Below, in pieces: positions 45,745 to 55,117 of a stretch of 64,000 nucleotides of DNA (the first letter of the stretch is position 1; each line of letters begins with the position of its first letter). The stretch comes from an uncultured Bacteroidales bacterium (lineage in GTDB: Bacteria; Bacteroidota; Bacteroidia; Bacteroidales; FEN-979), in contig CAIVAT010000096.1 of the NCBI GenBank assembly GCA_903903985.1, positions 1 to 64,000 of the forward strand, given 5' to 3'. The position numbers were made by a program, and so were the translations under genes. The notes under the pieces were generated by a model that was not told the DNA's origin, searched no databases, and saw only the letters and a program-made list of their open reading frames with translations.

Positions 45745-47835
45745 CTACTTTTGTTGTTTCTTGAAATTCCCAACGCCGGTATCCAGGAATTTCACAAAGG
45801 CCTCGATGTCGAGATTATAAGCACGCGGGGAAGTGAGCAGGTTGCCGCTGGTGTCGAGCAGAACATAATAAGGCTGGGAATTAACCTTAAACCGGGTGAT
45901 CTGCAGATCGGCAAATATTTTCCCGATGGTCTTTTTTACCTTTTTGTCATATTGTGAAATAACCCACTCATTTTCAGGAAGTTCAGTTTTGTCATCCACA
46001 TAAAGAGCGGTGACAATGAAATTTTCCCTCAAACGACCGAGTACTTTAGGGTCTGACCACACATTTGCTTCCATTTCACGGCAGTTCACGCAACCGTGGC
46101 CGGTAAAGTCAATGAAAATCGGTTTGTTCTGTTTTTTTGCACAATTCAACGCCTGCCGGTAGTCAAAATATCCCTCCAATCCATGCGGAAGTTTCAGGAA
46201 ATCTGCAAATTTGGCTTTATCGCACAGGGTAGAGGCGGCGCCTGATCCGCCTCCTGATTTTATCCCGGCAACCTCTTTTTGCACAATGGCATTCATGTCA
46301 AAATCCTGGTAAGTGGCAGGTGGAAGATAACCTGATAATGCTTTCAAAGGGGCGCCCCACATCCCGGGGATCATGTACACCACAAAACTGAAAACGAAAA
46401 TGGACAGAATGATACGTGGCACGCTGATGTATGGGAGGTCGGAATCATGGTTGAATTTCAATTTCCCCAGCAGGTACAACCCCATCAGGAAAAAGATAAC
46501 GATCCAGAAGGCAAGGTAAACTTCCCTGTCGAGGATGTGCCAGTGATAGGTCTGATCTGCAATACTCAAAAATTTAAGTCCCAGCGCCAGTTCAAGAAAC
46601 CCAAGCACGACTTTCACTGCATTCAGCCATCCGCCTGATTTTGGCAGCCCGGAGAGCCAGGAGGGGAAGAAGGCAAAAAGTCCAAAAGGAAGTGCAAATG
46701 CCATTGAAAAGCCGAGCATCCCGACAATAGGCATCACCAGTGCCCCGCCGGCAGATTTTACCAGAATTGCACCAACAATGGGCCCGGTGCAGGAAAACGA
46801 TACCAGGACAAGCGTGAAGGCCATGAAAAACGCGCCGGAGAAACCTCCTTTGTCTGCCTGTTTATCGGCCTTGTTGACGATCCAGCTTGGCAGGGTAATC
46901 TCGAACATGCCGAGAAAGGATGCTGCGAAAATCATGAAGATCAGGAAGAATAACACATTGGGTATCCAGTGTGTGCTGATAAAATTGGCAAAGTTGGCAC
47001 CAAGAGTTACAGCAACCAGGGTTCCGATCACGGTATAAATAACAATGATTGATAAACCATAAACAGTGGCCTCGAGCCGTGCTTTCCGCTTGCTGGTGGT
47101 GTCGTGCATGAAAAATGTCACCGTCATCGGAATCATTGGGAACACACAGGGAGTGACGATGGCTGCCAGTCCGGCTAAAAACGAGATGAGGAAAAACCAT
47201 AACAGCGACTCATCTGCCGCCTTATCGGCATCTGTTTTTCCAAGGGCTGCCTGTTCAATTTTTTTTGCACCCGAATCCGCTTTGGCAGAAAGTTGCAGGG
47301 CATGTTTAACACTGTCAGACTTTGTTGCCGCAGTGGTGGCTGATGCAGGTTGAACAGCAGCAGGCTCAAGGGCATCGGGGTTTCCCTTCACGGCGAATTC
47401 AAAATCATTATCGCTGGGGGGAATGCACTGACGGTCGTCACAAGCCATAAAGTTAACTACCCCTTTCACCATGAAGTTTTTCCGGCTTAACACTTTTATT
47501 TTTTGCCTGAACTCTGCCTTATCAGTGAAAAATTTTAGCAACATGTTGGCAAACGGATCGTTTTCTTCAATGGCTTTTGGTTCTTTAACCTTCCCGAGAA
47601 GCTCAAAATTGCCGTTCTTTTCGAATGTAAACAGGGTCGGAATTGGCCCGCCTTTCGGAATGTCCTGTGAATAAAGGTGCCAGGTCCTGTCGATGGTTGC
47701 GATCATCACCAGCGTAGCCTCCTCCGGTTTTGATTGCTCGATTTTAAAATTCCATTTAATAGGATCCAGGATTTGTGACAAAGAAAATATTGGCAGGATT
47801 AATAAAATCGCCAGACCGATCAGAACTTTTTTCAT
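45745..47835 (-). CDS. dsbD: Thiol:disulfide interchange protein DsbD
   Basis: DsbD carries reducing power from cytoplasmic thioredoxin to the periplasm, for instance to keep apocytochrome c reduced. The 696-residue protein has a signal peptide, an N-terminal DsbD-alpha domain with its Cys pair (FMACDDRQCIPP), an eight-helix core with TPCVFPMIP and SFSCTGPIVG, and a C-terminal thioredoxin domain with GHGCVNCREME. A Lys/Ala-rich linker (about 155-205) joins the first two parts. A -7 box precedes it, and ccmF lies divergently next to it, which fits cytochrome c maturation. Confidence 0.95.
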   Translation of the reverse strand: MKKVLIGLAILLILPIFSLSQILDPIKWNFKIEQSKPEEATLVMIATIDRTWHLYSQDIPKGGPIPTLFTFEKNGNFELLGKVKEPKAIEENDPFANMLLKFFTDKAEFRQKIKVLSRKNFMVKGVVNFMACDDRQCIPPSDNDFEFAVKGNPDALEPAAVQPASATTAATKSDSVKHALQLSAKADSGAKKIEQAALGKTDADKAADESLLWFFLISFLAGLAAIVTPCVFPMIPMTVTFFMHDTTSKRKARLEATVYGLSIIVIYTVIGTLVAVTLGANFANFISTHWIPNVLFFLIFMIFAASFLGMFEITLPSWIVNKADKQADKGGFSGAFFMAFTLVLVSFSCTGPIVGAILVKSAGGALVMPIVGMLGFSMAFALPFGLFAFFPSWLSGLPKSGGWLNAVKVVLGFLELALGLKFLSIADQTYHWHILDREVYLAFWIVIFFLMGLYLLGKLKFNHDSDLPYISVPRIILSIFVFSFVVYMIPGMWGAPLKALSGYLPPATYQDFDMNAIVQKEVAGIKSGGGSGAASTLCDKAKFADFLKLPHGLEGYFDYRQALNCAKKQNKPIFIDFTGHGCVNCREMEANVWSDPKVLGRLRENFIVTALYVDDKTELPENEWVISQYDKKVKKTIGKIFADLQITRFKVNSQPYYVLLDTSGNLLTSPRAYNLDIEAFVKFLDTGVGNFKKQQK

Positions 47836-47857
47836 TCACAAAAGATTTTGGAACAGG

Positions 47858-47865
47858 CAAAATTA
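47858..47865 (-). promoter_or_regulatory. -7 box of dsbD
   Basis: TAATTTTG on the minus strand, a perfect TAnnTTTG match, 22 bp before the dsbD start. Confidence 0.6.
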
Positions 47866-47974
47866 GTGATAATTACAGTATCACCCTAACAAACATGAAA
47901 AAACGCGTCAGGTATCCCGCATCACTTGTCATATATTTAACCAGATTAACCAACCTGCATATGCCTGAAAAGCG

Positions 47975-47982
47975 TAATTTTG
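47975..47982 (+). promoter_or_regulatory. -7 box of ccmF
   Basis: TAATTTTG, a perfect TAnnTTTG match, lies 20 bp before the ccmF start codon. Confidence 0.6.
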
Positions 47983-48002
47983 CCGGCAGATAACAAATCA
48001 GC

Positions 48003-50060
48003 ATGAACATTCAGTATATCGGTGAACATCTTTTCCCAGGAGAGATGGGGAAATTTTTTGTCTGGTTGGGATTTGGAACCTCAATCCTGGCCTGTGTTTT
48101 TTATTTTCTGGCTTTTTATCGGAAAGATAACCGCAGGTTATGGCTTTCCGGGGCCCGTGGATTGTATATCGTGCATGCCTTGTCGATTGTTTCTGTTGCT
48201 GCCATATTGTACTTTCTCATTTTCAGCCATTATTTTGAATACACTTATGTCTGGCAATATTCTTCCAGGGAGTTGCCGGTAAAGTATATCATTTCCTGCT
48301 TCTGGGCAGGGCAGGAGGGGAGCTTCCTGGTGTGGGCCCTATGGCAGGCATTGATTGGCTTGGTTTTATTAAGGCTTACCCGTAAATGGGAATCACCGGT
48401 GATGGCCGTTTTCTCTTTATCCCAGGCCTTCGTCACCTCCATGCTCCTGGGAGTAACCTTCTTTGGCGTAAAACTCGGCTCGACCCCTTTTGGTTTGCTG
48501 AGGCATACCGTTGATAACATTCAGGGAACCATTTTTGCTATGCCAGACTATCTCAGCACGCTGGGCGATGGGAATGGTTTGAACCCGTTGCTTGAAAATA
48601 TCTGGATGACGATCCATCCACCGATTTTATTTCTTGGTTATGCCCTCGCCCTGGTGCCGTTCAGTTATGCCATGGCCTCATTTATGAAAAAGGATTACCA
48701 TACGTGGATTGGACGGGCATTTCCCTGGACTTTATTCGCACTGCTCATGCTTGGGGCAGGAATACTGCTGGGAGGAGCATGGGCTTACGTATCGCTCACT
48801 TTCGGTGGGTTCTGGTCATGGGATCCAGTTGAAAATTCTTCACTTGTTCCCTGGATGACCCTGATAGCAGGACTGCACTTCATGCTGATATCAAGGAGGC
48901 AAAATTTTGCGTTGCTTGCAGCATATATTTTAATTACGCTTTCCTATGTTTTGGTATTGTATGCCAGTTTTCTGACCCGGAGCGGGGTTTTGGCTGATAC
49001 ATCAGCCCATTCCTTTGGCGACAACGGTATGACCATGCAGTTACTTGTTTACCTGCTTGTTTTCTTTGTCATGATGGTGGTGATGATTGGGGTGAATTTC
49101 AAAAAATTCCATACTGCAAAACAGGATATCCTGCTTTCGCGTGAATTCTGGATGTTTATCGGCGCGATCATCATGGTACTGGCGGCCTTTCAGATTGTCT
49201 TTACCACATCAATCCCGGTAGTCAACAGCATGTTCCACTCCCACATCGCTCCCCCTGTTGACAGGATCGGGTTTTACAACCATTGGCAAATGCCATATGC
49301 TTTGCTGATTGCAGGCTTTATTGCTTTCACCCAGTTTTTGTCCTATAACTCCAATGACCCGGGTCACTTTTTAAAGAAATTCTTAATCCCGCTGATTGCA
49401 TCTTTTGTCATTGCTATTCCCTTGGTTATTACAGGGGTTGTGACCCAGATGAACTTCATATTGCTCGTGGTCTTTACTTTTTTCGCACTGCTTTCGTCCA
49501 TATACAACCTGGTCTTCCTTGCCACCAAGCCAAGGAACACAGGTGCCATCATCACACACATCGGGTTTGTGATTTTCGTGCTCGGCACGGTGTTGACCTT
49601 CTCCAATTCCAGGGTCATTTCAACCAATACCTCTACATTCGACCTGGGCGACAGCCGGACCAATGCTGAAAACCTTGTGTTGATGCGGAATGATACCCTC
49701 CTGATGAACGGATTTTATGTTTCGTATGTCAACAGCAGGCCTGAAGGGAACACCACGGTTTACCAGGTTGATTTTCTGACAAAAATGAAAGGACGCTACA
49801 AACTTGAATTCTCCCTCCATCCGTCTGTGAACGTGCATCCCCGGATGGGAGCTGTTTATAACCCCGACACCCGGCACTATCTTGGCCGTGACTATTATAC
49901 CTATATATCAAGCGTTTCAAAAGGACCGGATTACATTGTCATCAAAGCCATCATGAACCCTTATATCAACATCTTATGGCTGGGTTCGGTGGTGATGATC
50001 CTTGGCTTTGCCATCGCTTTTTTCCGAAGGGCGCGGAAACGATGGCTGGGGAATTCGTAA
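48003..50060 (+). CDS. ccmF: CcmF-type haem lyase component of cytochrome c maturation
   Basis: A 685-residue membrane protein with about 14 helices. The haem-handling WWD-type motif is present as FGGFWSWDPVENSSLVPW, and conserved His positions are seen in MTIHPPILFLGYA and AGLHFML. CcmF attaches haem to apocytochrome c at the periplasmic side. The last 130 residues form a soluble beta-domain before a final helix. The cytochromes CcoO, CcoP and the lipoprotein cytochrome in this window would be its substrates. Other ccm genes are not present here. Confidence 0.92.
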   Translation: MNIQYIGEHLFPGEMGKFFVWLGFGTSILACVFYFLAFYRKDNRRLWLSGARGLYIVHALSIVSVAAILYFLIFSHYFEYTYVWQYSSRELPVKYIISCFWAGQEGSFLVWALWQALIGLVLLRLTRKWESPVMAVFSLSQAFVTSMLLGVTFFGVKLGSTPFGLLRHTVDNIQGTIFAMPDYLSTLGDGNGLNPLLENIWMTIHPPILFLGYALALVPFSYAMASFMKKDYHTWIGRAFPWTLFALLMLGAGILLGGAWAYVSLTFGGFWSWDPVENSSLVPWMTLIAGLHFMLISRRQNFALLAAYILITLSYVLVLYASFLTRSGVLADTSAHSFGDNGMTMQLLVYLLVFFVMMVVMIGVNFKKFHTAKQDILLSREFWMFIGAIIMVLAAFQIVFTTSIPVVNSMFHSHIAPPVDRIGFYNHWQMPYALLIAGFIAFTQFLSYNSNDPGHFLKKFLIPLIASFVIAIPLVITGVVTQMNFILLVVFTFFALLSSIYNLVFLATKPRNTGAIITHIGFVIFVLGTVLTFSNSRVISTNTSTFDLGDSRTNAENLVLMRNDTLLMNGFYVSYVNSRPEGNTTVYQVDFLTKMKGRYKLEFSLHPSVNVHPRMGAVYNPDTRHYLGRDYYTYISSVSKGPDYIVIKAIMNPYINILWLGSVVMILGFAIAFFRRARKRWLGNS

Positions 50061-50070
50061 AACTTGAAAT

Positions 50071-50739
50071 TCATATCTCTTTTGCTTTATCCTCCAGCAT
50101 CGGTACAAACCGGAACGCGCCATGTTCCTTTTTTACACAGGAGCTGTCCTGATTTTTTGTGATCGTGGTCATGGTTTGAACATCATTGGCGCCAACAGGG
50201 ATTACCAGGATTCCACCCGGTTTGAGTTGTTCTAAAAGTGCATCAGGTATATAAGGTGCGGCTGCTGTAACAATCACTTTATCAAAAGGTGCAAAGGTGG
50301 GCAGCCCTTTGTAACCGTCACCGAAGAAGGTTTTGATGGTAGGATATCCGACAACATGCAGGTATTTACTGGTTTTATCGAAGAGTGTTTTCTGGCGTTC
50401 GATGGTGAAGACCTTTGCACCCATTTCCGCAAGAATGCAGGCCTGGTATCCTGATCCTGTGCCGATTTCAAGTACTTTGTCGTTTTTCCGGATTTGCAGC
50501 AGTTCCGTTTGAAAAGCGACCGTATAGGGCTGGGAAATGGTTTGACCGGCCCCGATCGGGAAAGGTTTGTCTTCATATGCATATTCCAGGAAGGATGAAT
50601 CAAAAAAGAAATGGCGCGGTACTTTTTCGAGGGCATTCAGAACCTGTTCGTCAGTAATTCCTTTGAGTCGGATATTTTGCACCAGTAATTTCCTGAGACC
50701 TTGATGCCGGTATGAGTCAACCGGCTGAATGGTTGCCAT
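50071..50739 (-). CDS. pcm: Protein-L-isoaspartate O-methyltransferase
   Basis: Pcm methylates damaged isoaspartyl residues so they can revert. The 222-residue protein has the family blocks VPRHFFFDSSFLEYAYED, PIGAGQTISQPYTVAF, the S-adenosylmethionine site VLEIGTGSGYQACILAEMG and DKVIVTAAAPYIPDALLEQL. Length is typical. It converges with ccmF with only 10 bp between the stops and is divergent from the oxidoreductase gene. Confidence 0.94.
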   Translation of the reverse strand: MATIQPVDSYRHQGLRKLLVQNIRLKGITDEQVLNALEKVPRHFFFDSSFLEYAYEDKPFPIGAGQTISQPYTVAFQTELLQIRKNDKVLEIGTGSGYQACILAEMGAKVFTIERQKTLFDKTSKYLHVVGYPTIKTFFGDGYKGLPTFAPFDKVIVTAAAPYIPDALLEQLKPGGILVIPVGANDVQTMTTITKNQDSSCVKKEHGAFRFVPMLEDKAKEI

Positions 50740-50795
50740 GTGGTTTGTTCGTTAATTTTTTCACGAAAATACTCATTTCAGTCAGGGTAAAAACC

Positions 50796-50803
50796 TACCT
50801 TTG
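50796..50803 (+). promoter_or_regulatory. -7 box of the Gfo/Idh/MocA gene
   Basis: TACCTTTG, a perfect TAnnTTTG match, ends 15 bp before the ATG at 50819. Since it overlaps an in-frame TTG at 50801, that longer start is ruled out if the promoter is real. Confidence 0.65.
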
Positions 50804-50818
50804 CAAAAAAAAATTAAA

Positions 50819-51808
50819 ATGCTGAAAATCGGAGTGCTGGGGGCCGGGCATCTTGGTAAGATACACTTAAAATGCATCAAGGAAATACCGGAGTTTGACC
50901 TGGTTGGATTTTATGATCCGGATGCTGAAAATGCCGGCAAAGTTGAAATGGAACTGGGAATAAAAAAATGGGGATCGCTGGATGATCTGATAGATGCTGT
51001 TGATGTTGTCGACATCGTAACCCCAACGATCTCACATTTTGAATGTGCAGCAAAGGCTTTGAAAAAGTGCCGGCATGTTTTTATTGAAAAACCGATCGTG
51101 ACGACATTGGAGGAGGCGCGTGAGTTGATCAAGATTTCACTGGAGGCCAATGTGAAAGTCCAGGTCGGCCATGTAGAACGGTTCAATCCGGCCTTTCTTG
51201 CCGCCGAAGCAACATTCAACAGACCCATGTTTATTGAAAGCCACAGGTTGGCCCAGTTCAATCCCCGCGGAACCGATGTGCCGGTCATCCTCGACCTGAT
51301 GATCCATGACATTGACATCGTGTTGAGTGTTGTTAAAAGCAATATAAGAAAGATCAGCGCCAGTGGTGTGGCCGTTGTTAGCGATACCCCGGATATTGCC
51401 AATGCACGGATCGAATTCGACAACGGATGTGTGGCGAATCTCACGGCCAGCCGTATATCTTTGAAAAACATGCGAAAATCCAGGTTTTTTCAACGCGATG
51501 CTTATATTTCTGTCGATTTTTTAAAAAAAGAACTGGAAGTCGTCAAGATCAATGATGTAACTGCCGATTCACCCCCGATGGGATTTGTCCTCGAACTTGG
51601 ACCCGGACGTGGGACCAAACAAATTAATTTCGACAAACCTGAAATAAAGCCAATCAACGCCATCAAAGCAGAACTTGAAAGCTTCTATGCGGCGATCATC
51701 AACAATACCATTCCAATGGTCACCATCAATGATGGTTACAGTGCCCTGGAGGTGGCCTATAAAATCATTGAAAAGATCAACCATAACGAGGCGAACATGA
51801 TCTCGTAA
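50819..51808 (+). CDS. Gfo/Idh/MocA family oxidoreductase
   Basis: A 329-residue NAD(P)-dependent oxidoreductase. The Rossmann motif GVLGAGHLGKIHLKCI is at the N-terminus, the catalytic lysine is in VFIEKPIV, and a conserved LDLMIHDIDIVL block follows with the usual His-Asp. Unlike the GH109-type protein at 27.5 kb it has no signal. The substrate (probably a sugar or cyclitol derivative) cannot be assigned. It is preceded by a consensus -7 box and followed by an uncharacterised lipoprotein gene. Confidence 0.85.
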   Translation: MLKIGVLGAGHLGKIHLKCIKEIPEFDLVGFYDPDAENAGKVEMELGIKKWGSLDDLIDAVDVVDIVTPTISHFECAAKALKKCRHVFIEKPIVTTLEEARELIKISLEANVKVQVGHVERFNPAFLAAEATFNRPMFIESHRLAQFNPRGTDVPVILDLMIHDIDIVLSVVKSNIRKISASGVAVVSDTPDIANARIEFDNGCVANLTASRISLKNMRKSRFFQRDAYISVDFLKKELEVVKINDVTADSPPMGFVLELGPGRGTKQINFDKPEIKPINAIKAELESFYAAIINNTIPMVTINDGYSALEVAYKIIEKINHNEANMIS

Positions 51809-51913
51809 AATGTTTAAAGGTTGTTCAATACTTTTGTGCCGGGATGAACAATATCAGGAATAACCCTCCGTTAAACAGTATAGGCAAGCGTGATTTCCAC
51901 CCATTATGACGAT

Positions 51914-52798
51914 ATGATTTACAGGAGACTTATTCGCTATTTTTGCTTTTTATCAATCCTGTATATCACCGCATCATCCTGTGAAAAATTTTCAGGTGAT
52001 CAAACAATCCCCGCTTACCTGAGTATTGATTCGATTTTTCTCACCACGGATTATTATTCCCAGGGAACTTCATCACAACACATTACCGATGCATGGGTGT
52101 ATGTGGATGATGAATTCCTCGGCGCTTTTGAACTTCCTGCCAGGTTACCTGTGCTAAAAACCGGTGTGCACCATCTGAAAATATGGCCCGGTATCAAAAA
52201 GAATGGCATCGCCGCTACACGGGTGAGTTATAATTTTTACAATCCTGTTGCCAAAGATGTAAAATTCGCCCAGGATAGCACTACGAAAACCGGCGTCCTG
52301 AAAACAACCTACCAGGCAACAGCCTTGTTTGTGTGGAAGGAGGATTTTGAAAATGTTGCACTGACCCTGGACACAACAACCCGCAGTTCTTCTTATATTC
52401 AACGCACGCCATCCGGTTCACCCCTGACCTTTGAGGGAAATCATTCGGGTTTGGTTCTATTGGATTCACTTCATGATTTTTTTGAATGCCAGACCCATTC
52501 TGAATATTCCATCCCTGCAGCCCCGGTTTACCTCGAAATGAATTTTAACACTTCGAACAACCTCGTTGTCGGAGTTTATACCTATGGCACTACCATTCTT
52601 TATCAAACCCCGATCATCACCCTCATGCCCACAAAAGGGATCTGGAAGAAAATCTATATTGATTTAACCACAACGTTAAATGCCTATACCGGGATGAAAT
52701 CATACCGGGTGTACTTCAGCGCTTTTAAAGACACAGGATTGAAGCAATCCACCATCATGTTTGATAATTTTAAAGTGTTAACACGCAAAACGAAGTAA
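51914..52798 (+). CDS. Lipoprotein of unknown function
   Basis: A 294-residue lipoprotein. The signal peptide ends in TASSC, with the acylated Cys at about residue 23. The remainder is beta-rich and contains a PEGA-like segment (AWVYVDDEFLGAFELPARLP then VLKTGVHHLKIWPGI) and a lectin-like C-terminal half ending IMFDNFKVLTRKTK. I do not recognise a named family. The start at the ATG 51914 is preferred over an upstream GTG at 51890 because it begins the signal peptide. It is followed by the sugar transferase gene after 35 bp. Confidence 0.8.
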   Translation: MIYRRLIRYFCFLSILYITASSCEKFSGDQTIPAYLSIDSIFLTTDYYSQGTSSQHITDAWVYVDDEFLGAFELPARLPVLKTGVHHLKIWPGIKKNGIAATRVSYNFYNPVAKDVKFAQDSTTKTGVLKTTYQATALFVWKEDFENVALTLDTTTRSSSYIQRTPSGSPLTFEGNHSGLVLLDSLHDFFECQTHSEYSIPAAPVYLEMNFNTSNNLVVGVYTYGTTILYQTPIITLMPTKGIWKKIYIDLTTTLNAYTGMKSYRVYFSAFKDTGLKQSTIMFDNFKVLTRKTK

Positions 52799-52833
52799 AA
52801 ACAATTAACTGCATTAAATCTGAATGCTGAATT

Positions 52834-54249
52834 ATGAATAAACGGTTACAGGTTGTTAAATATATTGTCGCAGATTTTCTTTCGGCTTTTATTGCCTGGA
52901 CCTTGTTTTTCATTTACCGGAAATATGCAGTGGATCACCGGGTCTTCATGCATCTGAATGACATTATCCTGGATAAAAAACTCTACTACGGAGTTAGCAT
53001 TATTCCGCTTTTCTGGCTGGTACTGTACACCCTGATGGGAACTTACCGTAAGATTTTCCGCAAAGCCAGGCTCCGTGAATTTGCACAAACCATTCTTATT
53101 ACCTTTATCGGCGTTACAATCCTGTTTTTCGCACTGATCCTTGATGATGTCATCATCAATCAGCGTACTTATGTTGAATTTTTTTTTATCCTGCTCCTGT
53201 TTCACCTCTTTATTACTGCATCATTCCGGTTTTTTCTTACATCAAGGGCCGCCTATAAAATTCACCATAAAATCATCGGGTTCAATACCATCATCATCGG
53301 AAGCAACGGCAATGCGGTTTCAATTTACCATGAGATTGAGAATCAGGAAAAATCGTCCGGAAATAAATTTGTCGGCTTCATCAATGTGGAGGGGTACAGC
53401 AAATATAAACTGGCAGAATCCATTCCCCATCTGGGTGGTTTGAAGGATCTGAACACGCTTGTAAAGGAACTGAACATTGAGGAAGTGATCATTGCCATCG
53501 AGCACTCTGAAAACCACACCATCGAAAATATAATTACCCAGCTTGAAGATACCGAGGTGGTGATTAAAATCATACCGGCTATGCAGGATATTCTAATGGG
53601 CTCGGTCAAAACCACTTCCATCTTCCATGCCCCGCTGATTCAGATTTTTCCCGACCTGATGCCTGACTGGCAGATGTCGCTGAAACGGATACTTGACTTT
53701 GTTATCTCAATCATCTGCCTGATTGTGCTTTCACCATTGATGATCATCACGGCCATCATCATTAAAATCACCTCTGCCGGTCCTGTTTTCTTCTCCCAGG
53801 AACGGGTTGGGATCAAAGGGAAACCCTTTACAATGCATAAATTCAGAACGATGTATCGCGACGCGGAAGAGAGTGGTCCCCAACTCTCTTCAAGAAATGA
53901 TCCCCGGATTACGCGTTTCGGGAAGATCCTGAGGCAGTTCAGGGTTGATGAGATCCCCCAGTTTTACACCGTCCTGAAAGGCGATATGAGTCTTGTCGGC
54001 CCCAGGCCCGAACGTCAGTTCTACATTGATCTCATTACGCAGAAGGCACCGCACTACAGGCTGCTTCATAAAGTAAAGCCAGGCATCACTTCATGGGGAC
54101 AGGTTAAATATGGCTATGCTGAGAACCTGGAACAAATGGTCGAAAGACTGAAATTTGACATTCTTTACATCGAGAATATGTCGCTTGCCATGGATTTCAA
54201 GATTTTAATCTATACCATCCTGATCATCATCCAGGGGCGTGGAAAATAG
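52834..54249 (+). CDS. Polyprenyl-phosphate sugar-1-phosphate transferase (WcaJ-like)
   Basis: A 471-residue initiating glycosyltransferase. Four or five N-terminal helices and a CoA-binding-like domain (about 145-265, FNTIIIGSNGNAVSIYHEIE) precede the bacterial sugar transferase domain from about residue 275: MSLKRILDFVISIICLIVLS, PVFFSQERVGIKGKPFTMHK, LRQFRVDEIPQFYTVLKGDM and SLVGPRPERQF. Such enzymes load the first sugar phosphate onto undecaprenyl phosphate for capsule, exopolysaccharide or glycoprotein synthesis. No other polysaccharide genes are next to it. Its 3' end overlaps the convergent sirtuin gene by 45 bp. Confidence 0.92.
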   Translation: MNKRLQVVKYIVADFLSAFIAWTLFFIYRKYAVDHRVFMHLNDIILDKKLYYGVSIIPLFWLVLYTLMGTYRKIFRKARLREFAQTILITFIGVTILFFALILDDVIINQRTYVEFFFILLLFHLFITASFRFFLTSRAAYKIHHKIIGFNTIIIGSNGNAVSIYHEIENQEKSSGNKFVGFINVEGYSKYKLAESIPHLGGLKDLNTLVKELNIEEVIIAIEHSENHTIENIITQLEDTEVVIKIIPAMQDILMGSVKTTSIFHAPLIQIFPDLMPDWQMSLKRILDFVISIICLIVLSPLMIITAIIIKITSAGPVFFSQERVGIKGKPFTMHKFRTMYRDAEESGPQLSSRNDPRITRFGKILRQFRVDEIPQFYTVLKGDMSLVGPRPERQFYIDLITQKAPHYRLLHKVKPGITSWGQVKYGYAENLEQMVERLKFDILYIENMSLAMDFKILIYTILIIIQGRGK

Positions 54250-54978
54250 CTGCTCTTCCAGCTTCCGCATTACTTCCGTCGATTTTCCCTGCAGGAAAAT
54301 GTCTGTTACCACCGATGTATAATTCGATGGCTCAGGGTTCACTTCAATGATGATGGCGCCATGTTTTTTAGCAACAATGGGTATTTGATTGGCCGGCATC
54401 ACTTCACCGGTTGTCCCGATAATCAGGAAAACATCTGATAGCGTCGCCGCTTCAAATGCCTCTGCCATTGCCAGCTGAGGCATAGCCTGCCCGAAAAAAA
54501 CAAAATCCGGCTTTAAAATTCCACCACATTCATTGCAGGTGGGTGGAACATATTCCAGACTTATCTGGCCTGCATGGTATTCCCGATGGCAGCGCATGCA
54601 TTTGAGTTTTTTTGAATTACCATGGAGTTCCGATACAAGGGTCGACCCTGCTTCCAGGTGCAGGTTGTCAATATTTTGTGTAATGGTGCGGCCCAACAGC
54701 CCTTCTTTTTCCATCCTGGCAAGCACAAGATGAGCTTTGTTGGGCTTTGCCTGGCCAAAAAAATCATAAAAGATCTCCTTGATCACCTTCCATGAGCCAA
54801 CCGGATCGCTTATAAAAGCCTGCAGTTCAAGAATACGGGGATCATATCTTTCCCACAGTCCGCCTTTCCCACGAAATGGAGGAATCCCGCTTTCAACGGA
54901 AATCCCTGCCCCGGTAAAGGCCGCAGTGAATCGTGATCTTTTCAGAATCAGTGCAGCATCTTTTAACTTATCTTGCAT
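54205..54978 (-). CDS. cobB: Sirtuin, NAD-dependent protein deacylase
   Basis: A 257-residue sirtuin that removes acyl groups from lysine using NAD. Conserved blocks are TGAGISVESGIPPFRGKGGLW (first part), TQNIDNLHLEAGS, the catalytic His in ELHGNS, and a zinc-binding set CMRC and CNEC. The start at 54978 (MQDKLKD) is three residues inside the longest frame. Its C-terminus overlaps the convergent sugar transferase gene by 45 bp, an unusually long antisense overlap for two functional genes, but both reading frames look intact. Confidence 0.92.
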   Translation of the reverse strand: MQDKLKDAALILKRSRFTAAFTGAGISVESGIPPFRGKGGLWERYDPRILELQAFISDPVGSWKVIKEIFYDFFGQAKPNKAHLVLARMEKEGLLGRTITQNIDNLHLEAGSTLVSELHGNSKKLKCMRCHREYHAGQISLEYVPPTCNECGGILKPDFVFFGQAMPQLAMAEAFEAATLSDVFLIIGTTGEVMPANQIPIVAKKHGAIIIEVNPEPSNYTSVVTDIFLQGKSTEVMRKLEEQLFSTPLDDDQDGID

Positions 54979-55117
54979 AAGGAGCATATAACTTTAATTG
55001 TCCAGCCCTGCCACTCTCTTAAAACGAGGGGAACAGTCGTTGTTGCAGTTCACCTGAAAATAATAGGATCGGGTTGAGTGAATCACATGCCCCTCAATGG
55101 GGAGGCGGGCAGATGCC

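Noticed and set aside
47775-47993. Plus-strand 72-codon frame across the dsbD-ccmF promoter region
   Set aside because: It overlaps the dsbD start and both -7 boxes and has no recognisable product.
50801-50818. TTG start for the Gfo/Idh/MocA protein
   Set aside because: The TTG is part of the -7 box TACCTTTG (50796-50803), so it cannot be in the transcript from that promoter.
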